From the NCBI RefSeq assembly GCF_002754195.1, contig NZ_PEEU01000001.1, forward strand, positions 558,001 to 622,000: DNA of 64,000 nucleotides, written 5' to 3'. Numbering within the stretch: the stretch's first letter is position 1; each line of letters opens with the position of its first letter. Shown in pieces: positions 27,616 through 36,353 of the stretch. The notes beneath the pieces were generated by a model. That model had not been told where the DNA came from, ran no database searches, and saw nothing but the letters and a program-made list of their open reading frames with translations. A program made the position numbers and the translations under genes. This stretch comes from Flavobacterium sp. 9 (GTDB lineage Bacteria > Bacteroidota > Bacteroidia > Flavobacteriales > Flavobacteriaceae).

Positions 27616-28902
27616 TTAATTCTGTCTGTATTTTGGGGCTTCCAATGCCACTTCTTTTACAGCTTGAGTATCGGCAACTTTTTTCAAAGCAATAACATAA
27701 GCCGCAATACGTGGCGTAACATTATGTTTTAGCGCGATTCTAAAAACGGTTTCGAAACCTTTTTCAAGAATATCTTCCAGACGTGTATTGATTTGATGAA
27801 TTCTCCACGATTCTAAAAGTGAATTTTGCAGCCACTCAAAATAAGAAACCGTAACTCCTCCAGCATTTGCCAGAATATCAGGAATTACCAACACATTATT
27901 GTCATGTAATATTTTATCAGCATCAGATGAAACGGGACCGTTTGCACCTTCAACTATAATTTTTGCGCGAATATCATTGGCGTTCTTTTGCGTAATCACG
28001 TCTTCTTTTGCAGCAGGAATTAATACATCAACATCCAAAAGCAATAAATCCTCGTGTTTTATAGCAACCGAATTTGGATATCCTTTTATACTTTTATTAT
28101 TTAGATTATAATACAAGATTAACTCTGGAATATTCAGCCCCTCAGGATTATAAAAAGCTTCAGAAACATCACTAACAGCAACTACTTTTAGCCCTTTTTC
28201 GAACAAAAACAAAGCCGAGTGTAAACCAACATTTCCAAATCCCTGAATCGCAACTGTAGATCTTGCCGGTCTTAGCTTTAGTTTTTGAAGAGCTAATAAT
28301 GTAATAATACTTACACCTCTTCCGGTTGCTTCTACTCGACCTAAAGATCCTCCTGAATGCAAATGTTTTCCGGTTACTACAGCATGAATTGTCTTACCGT
28401 GAAGTATCGAAAATTCATCCATAAGCCAGCCCATTTCGTCAGGTCCGGTTCCCATATCCGGTGCAGGAACATCTTTTTCCGGTCCAAAAATATCTGCTAA
28501 AGCTTTTGTATAAGCTCTTGTAATTTTTTCTAATTCGGTTTTAGAAAGCGTTCTTGGATCACAAATGATTCCGCCTTTTGCTCCTCCAAACGGAATTCCT
28601 GTTACCGCAGATTTCCAGGTCATCCATGCTGCAAGCGCTTTGACTTCATCCAGATTTACGGCTGTATCATAACGGATTCCTCCTTTTGAAGGTCCTAATG
28701 CCGTATTGTGAATAACGCGATATCCCTCAAAGTTCTGGATTGTTCCATTATCTAATGTAATCGAAAAATTAACTACGATTTGTTTTTCCGGACGTTGCAA
28801 CTTTTGCCTGATTGATTCATCAAGATTAAGAATATTCGCCGCAATATTAAAGCGATCAATCATCGATTGAAAGGGATTCTGTTTTATAATTTCTGCACTC
28901 AT
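27616..28902 (-). CDS. Glu/Leu/Phe/Val dehydrogenase family, probable glutamate dehydrogenase
   Basis: 428 residues, the usual length for hexameric NAD(P)-dependent glutamate dehydrogenases. The catalytic segment PFGGAKGGI (Lys about 109) follows the substrate region GPSKGGIRYDTAVNLDEVKA. Then come PAPDMGTGPDEMGW and the Rossmann motif VAIQGFGNVGLHSALFLFEK. The enzyme would interconvert glutamate and 2-oxoglutarate plus ammonia in the cytosol, linking nitrogen and carbon metabolism. Upstream (28903-29264) is an unusual leader with two Cys-Cys micro-ORFs and a terminator. I find no -7 match between that terminator and this start, so the gene may be controlled by readthrough. Confidence 0.92.
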   Translation of the reverse strand: MSAEIIKQNPFQSMIDRFNIAANILNLDESIRQKLQRPEKQIVVNFSITLDNGTIQNFEGYRVIHNTALGPSKGGIRYDTAVNLDEVKALAAWMTWKSAVTGIPFGGAKGGIICDPRTLSKTELEKITRAYTKALADIFGPEKDVPAPDMGTGPDEMGWLMDEFSILHGKTIHAVVTGKHLHSGGSLGRVEATGRGVSIITLLALQKLKLRPARSTVAIQGFGNVGLHSALFLFEKGLKVVAVSDVSEAFYNPEGLNIPELILYYNLNNKSIKGYPNSVAIKHEDLLLLDVDVLIPAAKEDVITQKNANDIRAKIIVEGANGPVSSDADKILHDNNVLVIPDILANAGGVTVSYFEWLQNSLLESWRIHQINTRLEDILEKGFETVFRIALKHNVTPRIAAYVIALKKVADTQAVKEVALEAPKYRQN

Positions 28903-28999
28903 GATATATATTTTTTTAATTTGGGTTCGTGTGATTTAGATTTTTTCCTTTTAGAACACTTTCAAAGCGTTTTTAAGAAAGAGTTTAGTTTATCCTCAA

Positions 29000-29074
29000 T
29001 TATTGCATTCGCCAACATGGAATCTTCATCAGACAGCATTGCATCATAATATTGGTATTTCTATTTGATCTCAT
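29000..29074 (-). CDS. Candidate 24-residue Cys-rich micro-ORF before the dehydrogenase gene
   Basis: The frame reads M-R-S-N-R then ...NIMMQCCLMKIPCWRMQ and a stop. It carries a Cys-Cys pair and a further Cys, five Met, and ends about 100 bp before the glutamate dehydrogenase start. It begins 30 bp beyond the terminator hairpin. Coding is not proven; the repeated Cys-Cys with the neighbouring micro-ORF is the argument. Confidence 0.3.
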   Translation of the reverse strand: MRSNRNTNIMMQCCLMKIPCWRMQ

Positions 29075-29103
29075 ATTCTTAATTTTTTAATAATTCTAAA
29101 AAA

Positions 29104-29128
29104 AGCCTTTCATGGTGCATGAAAGGCT
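29104..29128 (-). terminator. Strong intrinsic terminator inside the leader region
   Basis: AGCCTTTCATG and CATGAAAGGCT form a perfect 11-bp stem with a 3-base loop. On the minus strand a run of Ts follows, and A-rich sequence also precedes the stem, so it could act on either strand. It separates the two micro-ORFs. Confidence 0.85.
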
Positions 29129-29161
29129 AAAAAAAAAAATAACTAACAAGTACTTTCTCTA

Positions 29162-29215
29162 TTAACGCCATTTCATCGCATCGTTTGTCATGCAGCATAT
29201 CTCTGAGCAGCACAT
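29162..29215 (-). CDS. Candidate 17-residue leader peptide with two Cys-Cys pairs
   Basis: The frame reads MCCSEICCMTNDAMKWR and a stop, four Cys in the first eight residues. It starts about 40 bp after a TAAATTTGC promoter box and ends 33 bp before a strong terminator. That spacing is the classic arrangement of an attenuator, with the dehydrogenase gene downstream. Translation is inferred, and no Shine-Dalgarno is expected in this phylum. Confidence 0.45.
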   Translation of the reverse strand: MCCSEICCMTNDAMKWR

Positions 29216-29256
29216 AAACGGGATGATATATTGACTATAGTTCTTCATTGTTATTG

Positions 29257-29264
29257 CAAATTTA
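29257..29264 (-). promoter_or_regulatory. Bacteroidota -7 box of the Cys-leader transcript
   Basis: TAAATTTG (then C) on the minus strand matches TAnnTTTG exactly. No TTTG is found 19 bases upstream, so the -33 element is weak or absent. The predicted transcript would start near 29250. Confidence 0.5.
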
Positions 29265-29369
29265 TAAATATATTTATAAATTCTATAGAATTAGTCGAGT
29301 TTATTTTGCAAATAATAAAAGCATAACCTAAAAGAGATTGTAAATTAAGGCTTTAGCCGATTTTAAAAA

Positions 29370-30245
29370 TTAATTAAATTGCGAAATAACAATCAAAATA
29401 ATAGAAATCAAGGCCAAAAAGAGACCTAAAAAGTTGATTTTGGACAATTTTTCTTTAAAAAAGAACAAGCCAACTAAACTTCCAAGGATAATAACGCCCA
29501 TGTTCATTCCTGCAAAAACCGTTGAAGGATTTTCCGCGAAAGCCTTATGTGCTTTTAAGTAAAATAGAATATTTCCGAAATTAAAGATTCCGACTAAACC
29601 TCCAAAAAGAATATTTTTTGGTTCTAATTTGACGTTTTTAATTCCAATTTCATAAACGCTAATTATAAGTGCAAATCCTAATGCAATACAGAAAACCACA
29701 AATAATGATGAAGTATAAGGTAATGTCGTGTATAAAGCGATTTGCTTAAAAAGAATATCGATAATTCCAAAACCCAGTAAAACTACGGCAGGATAAATCC
29801 ATTTGTTTTCTTCATTATCAGATTGTTTTCTTAAGATGAATAAAAGCGCCAGAAAACCGACAATAAGTCCAATAACTTTATAAGAATTGAAATCTTCTTT
29901 AAAAATAAACCAAGCCGCCAAAATTGGGATAAATAATGATAATCGTTGCGCAGCATCTGTTTTTACGATTCCCATATGTTTTATGGAAGCTATTAAAAAC
30001 AAGAAAACTACAGGTAATAAAATACCAATTGCAATGTAAATATTCCAGGGTGCATTATTATCAACTTCAGTTAAATCTGGAGTAAAAGTAAAATAACAAA
30101 GTGCCAGTGCAAACACATAATTGAAGCTGACAATTTGAGTTGGATTACCATTATACTTTCGGGTCATTTTGAAAATTACGCCAACAATTACGCTACAAAG
30201 AATACTTAAAATAAGAAACAACATAGGATTAAAATTTGAGTACAA
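29370..30245 (-). CDS. EamA/DMT-family inner-membrane permease
   Basis: 291 residues with ten hydrophobic helices and the two EamA repeats of the drug/metabolite transporter superfamily (first half ending about 140 at LALLFILRKQS, second half beginning YPAVVLLGFGIIDILFKQIA). Conserved small residues of the last helices are visible (FAGMNMGVIILGSLVGLFFF). The substrate is unknown; members export amino acids or nucleosides. It ends 10 bp before... the serine-hydrolase gene stop lies upstream on the same strand, and the two could share a transcript. Confidence 0.85.
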   Translation of the reverse strand: MYSNFNPMLFLILSILCSVIVGVIFKMTRKYNGNPTQIVSFNYVFALALCYFTFTPDLTEVDNNAPWNIYIAIGILLPVVFLFLIASIKHMGIVKTDAAQRLSLFIPILAAWFIFKEDFNSYKVIGLIVGFLALLFILRKQSDNEENKWIYPAVVLLGFGIIDILFKQIALYTTLPYTSSLFVVFCIALGFALIISVYEIGIKNVKLEPKNILFGGLVGIFNFGNILFYLKAHKAFAENPSTVFAGMNMGVIILGSLVGLFFFKEKLSKINFLGLFLALISIILIVISQFN

Positions 30246-30254
30246 AAATAGTAC

Positions 30255-31589
30255 TTAAACTCCTTTGGTTTTATTTTTCACCTCTTTTATTCCTGCCTTT
30301 TTTATTTCTAACTGCGTAATTTTTCCTTTTTTGTTTTTGACAAATTCTATTGTAGTATTGTTATTGTCGGAACGGAAAAATTTCGTTTGAGATTCCGGCA
30401 GTAATTCAATATCAAAATCAGTGTAATACAATTTGTTACCCTTTTTCAGGATTTTAATATTTTCATATTCACCAATATATTGATCGTAAACTTTAGTATC
30501 TATTTCTGTTTGAATATGTTTGTACGGAAGTTCTACGTCTTTCCCAAAACAAATTCCGGCAAGTCCATAAGCGATATAATATGATTTGGATTGATTATTG
30601 GACAAAACAGTAATAAAAACTTTATCGTCAGGAAATTTATTAAACGAAGTCATTGCCCCCAAAAAACCTCCGTCATGCGCAATAAGCTGATGATTTTGAT
30701 TGTAAAAAGGATTAATAATTAATCCAAAACCAAAATTTTGTTCATTATACGATGTAAACATCTTTTTCTTCGATTCTTCTGATAATAATGTCTGACTTTC
30801 GAAAAGTGCTTTATTCCATAAATTTAAATCTTCGACAGTTGAATAAACTCCGTCATGTCCAAAATTAAAATTCCAGTTGATATATGGGTTTTTAACTAAT
30901 TTGTCTTTATCAGATTTACTATTATCAAAATAATACGATTGAGCCATTTTGTCAACTATTGCATCATTCGACGAAACTCCGGAATTGTACATTTTTGCTT
31001 TATCAAATAAATTTTGCTGCAAATACGCCGAATAAGATTCACCGGAAACTTTCTCGATAATACGTGCTAATAAATAATAACCAATATTACTGTAAGCTGT
31101 GCTGGTTCCAGGTTCAAACAATAAAGGCTTTTTTGCCAGATATGCATAAACGGAATCTTTATCAAGATTTGTTTTTGTCAAATACAATTCGTCAAAATCC
31201 ATAGCAAAACCCGAATTATGAGTTAACATCATCTTCAAGGTTATCTTGTCTCCTTTTGTAAAACCAGCAAAATATTTACTAAGATTATCATCTAGCGAAA
31301 GTTTTTTATCTTCGGCTAATTGCAAAATGGCAACTGCTGTAAATTGCTTTGAAACCGAAGCTAAACTAAATTTCGAATCTATTACATTTTTTACTTTCCA
31401 TTCGTAATTAGCAAAACCATATGCTTTTTTTAATAGTAACGAATCATTTTTAGAAACCAGTACAGTGCCGCTAAAATCATTAATAGCAAACTGCGCGTCC
31501 ATGTATTGTTCTAATTTCGTATTCAGTTCTTTTTGTGAATATCCAAAGGTAAATACCAACAATGCAATTAGAGTTAAGCTTAATTTCAT
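30255..31589 (-). CDS. Serine hydrolase, beta-lactamase class C / PBP4* fold
   Basis: 444 residues from the ATG at 31589, which starts a proper signal peptide (KLSLTLIALLVFTFGYSQ); an ATG 18 bases earlier would overlap the upstream gene and spoil the signal. Penicillin-recognising motifs are all present: SVSK (residues 78-81), YSN (166-168) and HDGG in IAHDGGFLGAM. The fold covers class C beta-lactamases, D-aminopeptidases and esterases, so substrate and role (peptidoglycan, peptides or esters in the periplasm) are open. The last about 95 residues are a separate small beta domain. It lies 6 bp after the MarR gene stop, so the two form an operon and the regulator may control it. Confidence 0.88.
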   Translation of the reverse strand: MKLSLTLIALLVFTFGYSQKELNTKLEQYMDAQFAINDFSGTVLVSKNDSLLLKKAYGFANYEWKVKNVIDSKFSLASVSKQFTAVAILQLAEDKKLSLDDNLSKYFAGFTKGDKITLKMMLTHNSGFAMDFDELYLTKTNLDKDSVYAYLAKKPLLFEPGTSTAYSNIGYYLLARIIEKVSGESYSAYLQQNLFDKAKMYNSGVSSNDAIVDKMAQSYYFDNSKSDKDKLVKNPYINWNFNFGHDGVYSTVEDLNLWNKALFESQTLLSEESKKKMFTSYNEQNFGFGLIINPFYNQNHQLIAHDGGFLGAMTSFNKFPDDKVFITVLSNNQSKSYYIAYGLAGICFGKDVELPYKHIQTEIDTKVYDQYIGEYENIKILKKGNKLYYTDFDIELLPESQTKFFRSDNNNTTIEFVKNKKGKITQLEIKKAGIKEVKNKTKGV

Positions 31590-31594
31590 ACTAT

Positions 31595-32050
31595 TTATTT
31601 TGAACAATTAGTGATTATTTTATTGAGTGTTTTGTCAAGCAATGCTATTTCTTCTAATGATAATCCTTCGAGCGCCGTTTGCCTGTTGATTTTAATAACG
31701 GGTTGTATTAATTCGAGTGTTTTTAGTCCTTTCTCTGTGATTTCAAGATTGAATTTTCTACGATCTTCGGGATGAATCGTTCTTGTTATATATTCTTTTT
31801 TAACCATTAATTCGATCATTCTGGTAATCGATGCATTATCTTTAAAGACAAGATTTGCCAGTTCGTTTTGAGCAATATTCTGGTTATCGTTTAGTATAAT
31901 TAATACCAAACCCTGATCTACCGTAATATCTTTTACAACTTTGCTAATATTTTTTTGTGCGAGTTTTCGATATTCTTTTATCGCCTTTTCGATTGAATAC
32001 AAAGCAGTTCCGGTTGGATTTTCAAGTTTCATATCTTTTTTATTTGACAC
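31595..32050 (-). CDS. MarR-family transcriptional regulator
   Basis: 151 residues. The winged-helix core is recognisable (IAQNELANLVFKDNASITRM for the recognition helix, HPEDRRKFNLEITEKGLKTL for the wing), with helical dimerisation ends. It is immediately upstream of the serine hydrolase and in the same transcript. It probably controls this pair; the ligand is unknown. TTGATATATCAATAT (about 32058-32072), a near palindrome, lies just before the start and may be the operator. Confidence 0.9.
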   Translation of the reverse strand: MSNKKDMKLENPTGTALYSIEKAIKEYRKLAQKNISKVVKDITVDQGLVLIILNDNQNIAQNELANLVFKDNASITRMIELMVKKEYITRTIHPEDRRKFNLEITEKGLKTLELIQPVIKINRQTALEGLSLEEIALLDKTLNKIITNCSK

Positions 32051-32057
32051 AAATATA

Positions 32058-32073
32058 ATTGATATATCAATAT
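32058..32073. promoter_or_regulatory. Candidate MarR operator (ATTGATATATCAAT)
   Basis: A perfect ATTGATATATCAAT palindrome lies about 8 bp upstream of the MarR start codon, the usual place for autoregulation. Binding is inferred. Confidence 0.5.
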
Positions 32074-32148
32074 AATTTCCAATAACTGATATTTTTTTTT
32101 AACAAACTCACTCCTTTAGATTTGAAATGGCTTAATTAAAATGAGGAT

Positions 32149-32303
32149 TTTACCGCAAAGCGCGCTAAGTTTTTTTAATTAAGCAGTTTTATAAAAACAC
32201 AAAGTTCGCAAAGCTTTGTATTGAACCAGCTTTGCGAACTTTGCGTTTGCTAAGCGCAAAACAAAACAAAAACCTTTGCGTGCTTTGCGGTAAATTTCTT
32301 TCG
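32149..32303. repeat. CGCAAAG intergenic repeat, copy 1
   Basis: Starts with TTTACCGCAAAGCGCGCTAAG, carries CGCAAAGCTTTG and TTTGCGAACTTTGCG in the middle and closes with CTTTGCGTGCTTTGCGGTAAA, so the ends are inverted repeats and the core is a smaller hairpin. Copies recur at 36609 and 37869. It fills most of the gap between the MarR and oxygenase genes. Confidence 0.75.
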
Positions 32304-32309
32304 GTGAAA

Positions 32310-32903
32310 CTAGTCACTTTTAAGCCAACCTGTAATACTCATTCTGGTATTTTGAGTAACCAAAACCTCATGAACCAATTCATTGCTTTTAAAGAAAACT
32401 GTTTTTCCCTGAGTCGGAGCAATTTTCTGGTTGTTATTTTCCTGATGAATCATCAATTCTCCTCCATCACTTTCCTGCCAATTACTATTAAGATAACTAA
32501 TCATAGAATATTTTCGGCTTGGATTATTTTTAAACTGATCTAAGTGTTTCAGATAAAAATCTCCGGTTTCGTATAATGAATAATGAAATTCGTAACCGGT
32601 AATTCCGGCGTAACAGCTTTCGTTTAGATAGATAATAAAAGCATCGATCTGATCAAAGAATTCATTTTCGAATGCATTATTGTTTTTTTTATCCAGCCAA
32701 TAAATAGAATCACTTCTAATCGCTCCGTCATAAGAAACTTTCTCTGAATTGCCAATTCCAGCTTCTTTCAGCAAACTTTTCTGATTTAAATCAACCAAGT
32801 TTTGCTTTAAATGATTTGCTAATTCAGCACTTAAAAAATGCTCTGATATCCCTACTTTGTTCTCAATATAACTCGCAATCAAATCTTCGAAACCATTTTC
32901 CAT
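32310..32903 (-). CDS. 2-oxoglutarate/Fe(II)-dependent oxygenase (prolyl-4-hydroxylase-like)
   Basis: 197 residues. The iron facial triad is visible: H120 and D122 in YLKHLDQF and H178 in NELVHEV, with R187 in NTRMSITGW to bind the 2-oxoglutarate carboxylate. The double-stranded beta-helix segments (YEFHYSLYETGDFY, GGELMIHQE, GKTVFFKSN) are in the right order. Proteins of this type hydroxylate proline or other residues, or small molecules; the substrate is unknown. It is monocistronic, between repeats. Confidence 0.88.
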   Translation of the reverse strand: MENGFEDLIASYIENKVGISEHFLSAELANHLKQNLVDLNQKSLLKEAGIGNSEKVSYDGAIRSDSIYWLDKKNNNAFENEFFDQIDAFIIYLNESCYAGITGYEFHYSLYETGDFYLKHLDQFKNNPSRKYSMISYLNSNWQESDGGELMIHQENNNQKIAPTQGKTVFFKSNELVHEVLVTQNTRMSITGWLKSD

Positions 32904-33005
32904 TTTTGTTTTGGGAAAACTGCAAATACAGCCAACGGAGCAAGGTAGACGAAATAAAACTGGTAATGGGTTTATTTTAAATAAATAAAAAATGATGACA
33001 CTTAA

Positions 33006-33088
33006 TCTTTGTCAAAGTTTTAAACTTTGACAAAGATAGCCGCGCATAAAAACAAGAAACCCGACAGGTTTTAAAACCTGTCGGGTTT
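33006..33088. terminator. Two strong palindromes, probable bidirectional terminator
   Basis: TCTTTGTCAAAGTTT (33006-33020) pairs with its complement at 33022-33036. A second, perfect 32-bp palindrome follows (AAACCCGACAGGTTTT / AAAACCTGTCGGGTTT, 33057-33088). They lie past the stop of the AAA ATPase gene. Both are recurring flavobacterial intergenic types. Confidence 0.6.
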
Positions 33089-33144
33089 GATATATAAGAC
33101 ACAAGCCTTAATTAAATAATTAATAATTCACAATTAATAATTAT

Positions 33145-34608
33145 TTACAATTTACTAATATAACTTCCGTACATATCTTTAAACTGATGTCCTTGTGCGA
33201 AACGATCTTTGCTTAATTTTTTATATTCAACCAATCCCCAAAGGATAAATTCTTTCATGAAATATTGGTCCTTTTTATCTAATTGAGGCTGATATTTTTT
33301 CAGTAAAACATCTAATGGAGTTACTTCGTCTAAAATCGCCTGATATTCTTTATCCGTAGCGTCGTCTAACAATTCGAAACCACTTTCGGCAAAGAACCAT
33401 TCGATTAAATCAGAATAAGCCGTTTTTTCACCTTGCTTTTCTAATTTTTCAATCTTAGGTAAAAGCGTTGGAAACAATGTTCGAATTGCCGAACCAATTA
33501 AGTTTTGTGCAACCGCCGCAGCTCCCTCCTGCTCTCCTTCGTAAACCAATTCTACTTTTCCTGTAATAGCAGGAATAATTCCAATAAAATCAGACAAACG
33601 CAAAGTAGTTTTATCAACTCCGGCTTTCAAAGCTCTGCGTTCAGCTGTGCTCATTAAATTCTCAAAAGCAGTAATACTCATTCTCGCACTTACGCCACTT
33701 TTATTATCGATGTATTCGCTATCACGAGCTTCAAAACTTATTTGTTCTAATATGTCTTTGGCTAAACTTGGCACGTAAACCAATTTATGTTGCGTTTCGT
33801 CCAGTTTAGCTTCTTGTTCCGTAATTGTTCTCGCAACTGCAACACTTTCCGGATAATGCGTTAAAATTTGAGAACCAATTCTATCTTTTAATGGCGTTAC
33901 AATACTTCCTCTATTAGTGTAATCTTCTGGATTTGCAGTAAATATAAATTGCATATCCAAAGGCATTCTCAATTTAAAACCTCTAATTTGAATATCTCCT
34001 TCCTGCAAAATATTAAAAAGTGCAACCTGAATTCTGGCTTGTAAATCCGGCAATTCGTTAATTACAAAAATACAACGGTTCGCTCTCGGAATCATTCCAA
34101 AGTGAATTACACGATCATCAGCATAAGATAATTTTAGATTTGCAGCTTTAATTGGATCAACATCTCCAATTAAATCGGCAACGGTAACATCCGGAGTTGC
34201 TAATTTCTCAAAGAAACGTTCATTTCTATGCAACCACGAAATTGGAGTTTCATCGCCTTTTTCTGCAATTATATCTTTAGCAAAACGTGAAATTGGATTT
34301 AGTGGATCGTCGTTAATCTCCGAATCTGATACAAACGGAATATATTCGTCTAATAATTCGACCATTTTACGCGCCAAACGTGTTTTTGCCTGACCACGAA
34401 GTCCTAATAAATTGATGTTATGACGAGATAAAATAGCACGCTCTAATTCTGGAATTACAGTATTCTCGAAACCATGAACGCCCTCAAAAACTGGCTTTCC
34501 GGATTTGATTTTCTCACGCAGATTATTTCGTAATTCATCCTTGATACTGATGCTTTTATATCCCGAGGCTTTTAACTGTCCTAATGTCTTTATAGTATTT
34601 ATTTCCAT
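33145..34608 (-). CDS. MoxR/ChlI-type AAA+ ATPase (magnesium-chelatase-like)
   Basis: 487 residues from the ATG at 34608; a longer frame to 34656 adds 16 residues crossing a repeat and is unlikely. The Walker A region is GLRGQAKTR (Ala instead of the usual Gly before Lys), Walker B is CIFVINELPDL (Asn-Glu rather than Asp-Glu), and the sensor region FIFTANPEDYTNRGSIVTPL is clear. This sequence type is the family of bacterial magnesium-chelatase-like ATPases paired with a vWA protein. Such pairs act as remodelling chaperones, the ATPase ring pushing on a substrate held by the vWA protein; the substrate here is unknown. The partner gene lies upstream at 34745. Confidence 0.85.
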   Translation of the reverse strand: MEINTIKTLGQLKASGYKSISIKDELRNNLREKIKSGKPVFEGVHGFENTVIPELERAILSRHNINLLGLRGQAKTRLARKMVELLDEYIPFVSDSEINDDPLNPISRFAKDIIAEKGDETPISWLHRNERFFEKLATPDVTVADLIGDVDPIKAANLKLSYADDRVIHFGMIPRANRCIFVINELPDLQARIQVALFNILQEGDIQIRGFKLRMPLDMQFIFTANPEDYTNRGSIVTPLKDRIGSQILTHYPESVAVARTITEQEAKLDETQHKLVYVPSLAKDILEQISFEARDSEYIDNKSGVSARMSITAFENLMSTAERRALKAGVDKTTLRLSDFIGIIPAITGKVELVYEGEQEGAAAVAQNLIGSAIRTLFPTLLPKIEKLEKQGEKTAYSDLIEWFFAESGFELLDDATDKEYQAILDEVTPLDVLLKKYQPQLDKKDQYFMKEFILWGLVEYKKLSKDRFAQGHQFKDMYGSYISKL

Positions 34609-34649
34609 TTTTATTGAAATATCTGTTTTGTTATATTTTGATTGTGTTA

Positions 34650-34741
34650 GACGCACTGCAGTGCGTCTCTACGATATACGGTATGTATGCATTGTCTAAA
34701 AAAACCTTAGCAACTTAGATTCTTAGTTCCTTAGAACCTTA
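34650..34741. repeat. REP palindrome plus stair repeat between the ATPase and vWA genes
   Basis: GACGCACTGCAGTGCGTCTCTACG (34650-34672) is followed by the stair repeat AACCTTAGCAACTTAGATTC... ending at the stop of the vWA gene. Confidence 0.6.
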
Positions 34742-34744
34742 AAA

Positions 34745-35863
34745 TTAACGTACACGTTTTTTCCTATTTGTTTCATAATCTTCAAAAATCATTTCGCCCA
34801 AACCTTTTAATCCGGTATAAAATGCTTTTCCTTGATTTGCTTCGGTAAAATGATTGACGAAACGCTGTAAATACGGATCGTTTGCAATCATAAAAGTCGT
34901 AATCGGAATATGTAATTTTCTGGCTTGTTGTGCCTGCGTGTAGCATTTATCTACGATATATTCGTCGAGTCCGTTACTATTCATATAATAAGAACCGTCA
35001 CGTTCGCGAACGCAGCTTGGTTTTCCGTCGGTAATCATGAAAATTTGCTTGTTGGTATTTCTCTTTCTTCGCAAAATATCCATTGCCAACTGAAGTCCCG
35101 CAACCGTATTTGTATGATATGGACCAACTTGTAAATATGGCAAATCCTTGATTGGAATTGTCCAGGCGTCGTTTCCGAAAACCAAAATATCAAGCGTGTC
35201 TTTTGGATAACGTGTCGTAATTAATTCTGCCAAAGCCATTGCAACTTTTTTTGCCGGAGTAATTCTGTCTTCGCCGTACAAAATCATACTGTGGCTAATG
35301 TCAATCATCAATACTGTACTCATTTGAGCTTTGTATTGCGTTTCTTCGACAACCAAATCATTTTCGGTCAGCATGAAACTTTCTACTCCATTATTGATTT
35401 GTGCATTTCGTAGACTTTCCGTTAGCGAAATTCGTTCTAAACCGTCTCCAAAATTAAATTCGCGAAATTCTCCGGTATGTTCATCGCCATTTCCGGCATG
35501 TTTGGTTTTGTGATTTCCGTTTCCGGAACGCTTCAAATTACCAAAAATCTGATCTAAGGCTTGTTGTCTGATTGCACGTTCTGTTTTGGCAGTGATACCA
35601 AAACCATCTGTTCCATCTTCTTTAACCTCGTCTTTTATGTAACCTTTCTTTTTTAAATCTTCGATAAAATCATCGATTGTGTAGTTCTCGTCCGTAAGTT
35701 TATATTCTTTATCTAACTCCCGAAGCCAGTCTATAGCTTCATCAAAATCACCCGAAGTATGGGTGATTAACTCTTTAAAAATGCCAAAAAGTTTTTCAAA
35801 CGGAGACTGAAATGGGGCTTCGTACGACTTAAAATAAAAACCCTTTTTAAATTCGTTTTTCAT
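34745..35863 (-). CDS. vWA-domain protein, partner of the AAA ATPase
   Basis: 372 residues. A C-terminal von Willebrand A domain is marked by the metal site VLMIDISHSMILYGEDRITP (DxSxS) and the later FMITDGKPSCV. The N-terminal about 150 residues are helical with a charged linker (KRSGNGNHKTKHAGNGDEHT). vWA proteins next to MoxR-type ATPases bind the ATPase and substrate through the metal site. It is transcribed before the ATPase gene with about 140 bp and a repeat between, so coupling is probable but not certain. Confidence 0.88.
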   Translation of the reverse strand: MKNEFKKGFYFKSYEAPFQSPFEKLFGIFKELITHTSGDFDEAIDWLRELDKEYKLTDENYTIDDFIEDLKKKGYIKDEVKEDGTDGFGITAKTERAIRQQALDQIFGNLKRSGNGNHKTKHAGNGDEHTGEFREFNFGDGLERISLTESLRNAQINNGVESFMLTENDLVVEETQYKAQMSTVLMIDISHSMILYGEDRITPAKKVAMALAELITTRYPKDTLDILVFGNDAWTIPIKDLPYLQVGPYHTNTVAGLQLAMDILRRKRNTNKQIFMITDGKPSCVRERDGSYYMNSNGLDEYIVDKCYTQAQQARKLHIPITTFMIANDPYLQRFVNHFTEANQGKAFYTGLKGLGEMIFEDYETNRKKRVR

Positions 35864-35969
35864 AATTCTAAAATTACGTTATTTTAGAATTACGAAAAAA
35901 GAAACGTTTATTAATTTTTAGTTAAAATATTGAAGCAAAACACGTTGAAATTCCTTATAAATTTAGCAA

Positions 35970-36353
35970 TTATTCAAACTTTCCATCGACATAATACCAA
36001 GCATTATTTTCGAATTTAAAAGTTGAAAATTCGTAATGCGTCTGTGGTTTTTGATTTGAATCTAAAAAATAGGCTTTAAACTCTACTGTGTTTTCAGTAA
36101 AACTTAGAATTTCGAGTTTTTGCCATTTATTGCTTGTCGCCCATTTTAGAATTTCTGCTTTCGAATAATATTGTCTTTCAGAAACATAAGTGGTTTCTAA
36201 AAGATAATCGGCATTATGAGTTGCATATCCGGAATATCTTGAGCGCATTAAGGCCAATGCTGTTAGCGCTTTTTGATTGTTTTGAAGATACAATCCGCAG
36301 CAATTCTCAAACAACAAACCGGTGTCACAAAAGCATTTTTTATTCTCCATCAA
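35970..36353 (-). CDS. YchJ-like SEC-C/NTF2-like protein
   Basis: 127 residues; the ATG three bases further in (36350) is equally possible. The N-terminal zinc-binding motif C-x-C-x8-C-C (KCFCDTGLLFENCCG) is the SEC-C signature, and ALALMRSRYSGYATHNADYL with the later SFTENTVEFKAYFLD segment is the YchJ/NTF2-like body. The function is unknown; SEC-C motifs bind zinc and often contact other proteins. The start overlaps the preceding gene by 14 bp, so translation is coupled. Confidence 0.85.
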   Translation of the reverse strand: MMENKKCFCDTGLLFENCCGLYLQNNQKALTALALMRSRYSGYATHNADYLLETTYVSERQYYSKAEILKWATSNKWQKLEILSFTENTVEFKAYFLDSNQKPQTHYEFSTFKFENNAWYYVDGKFE

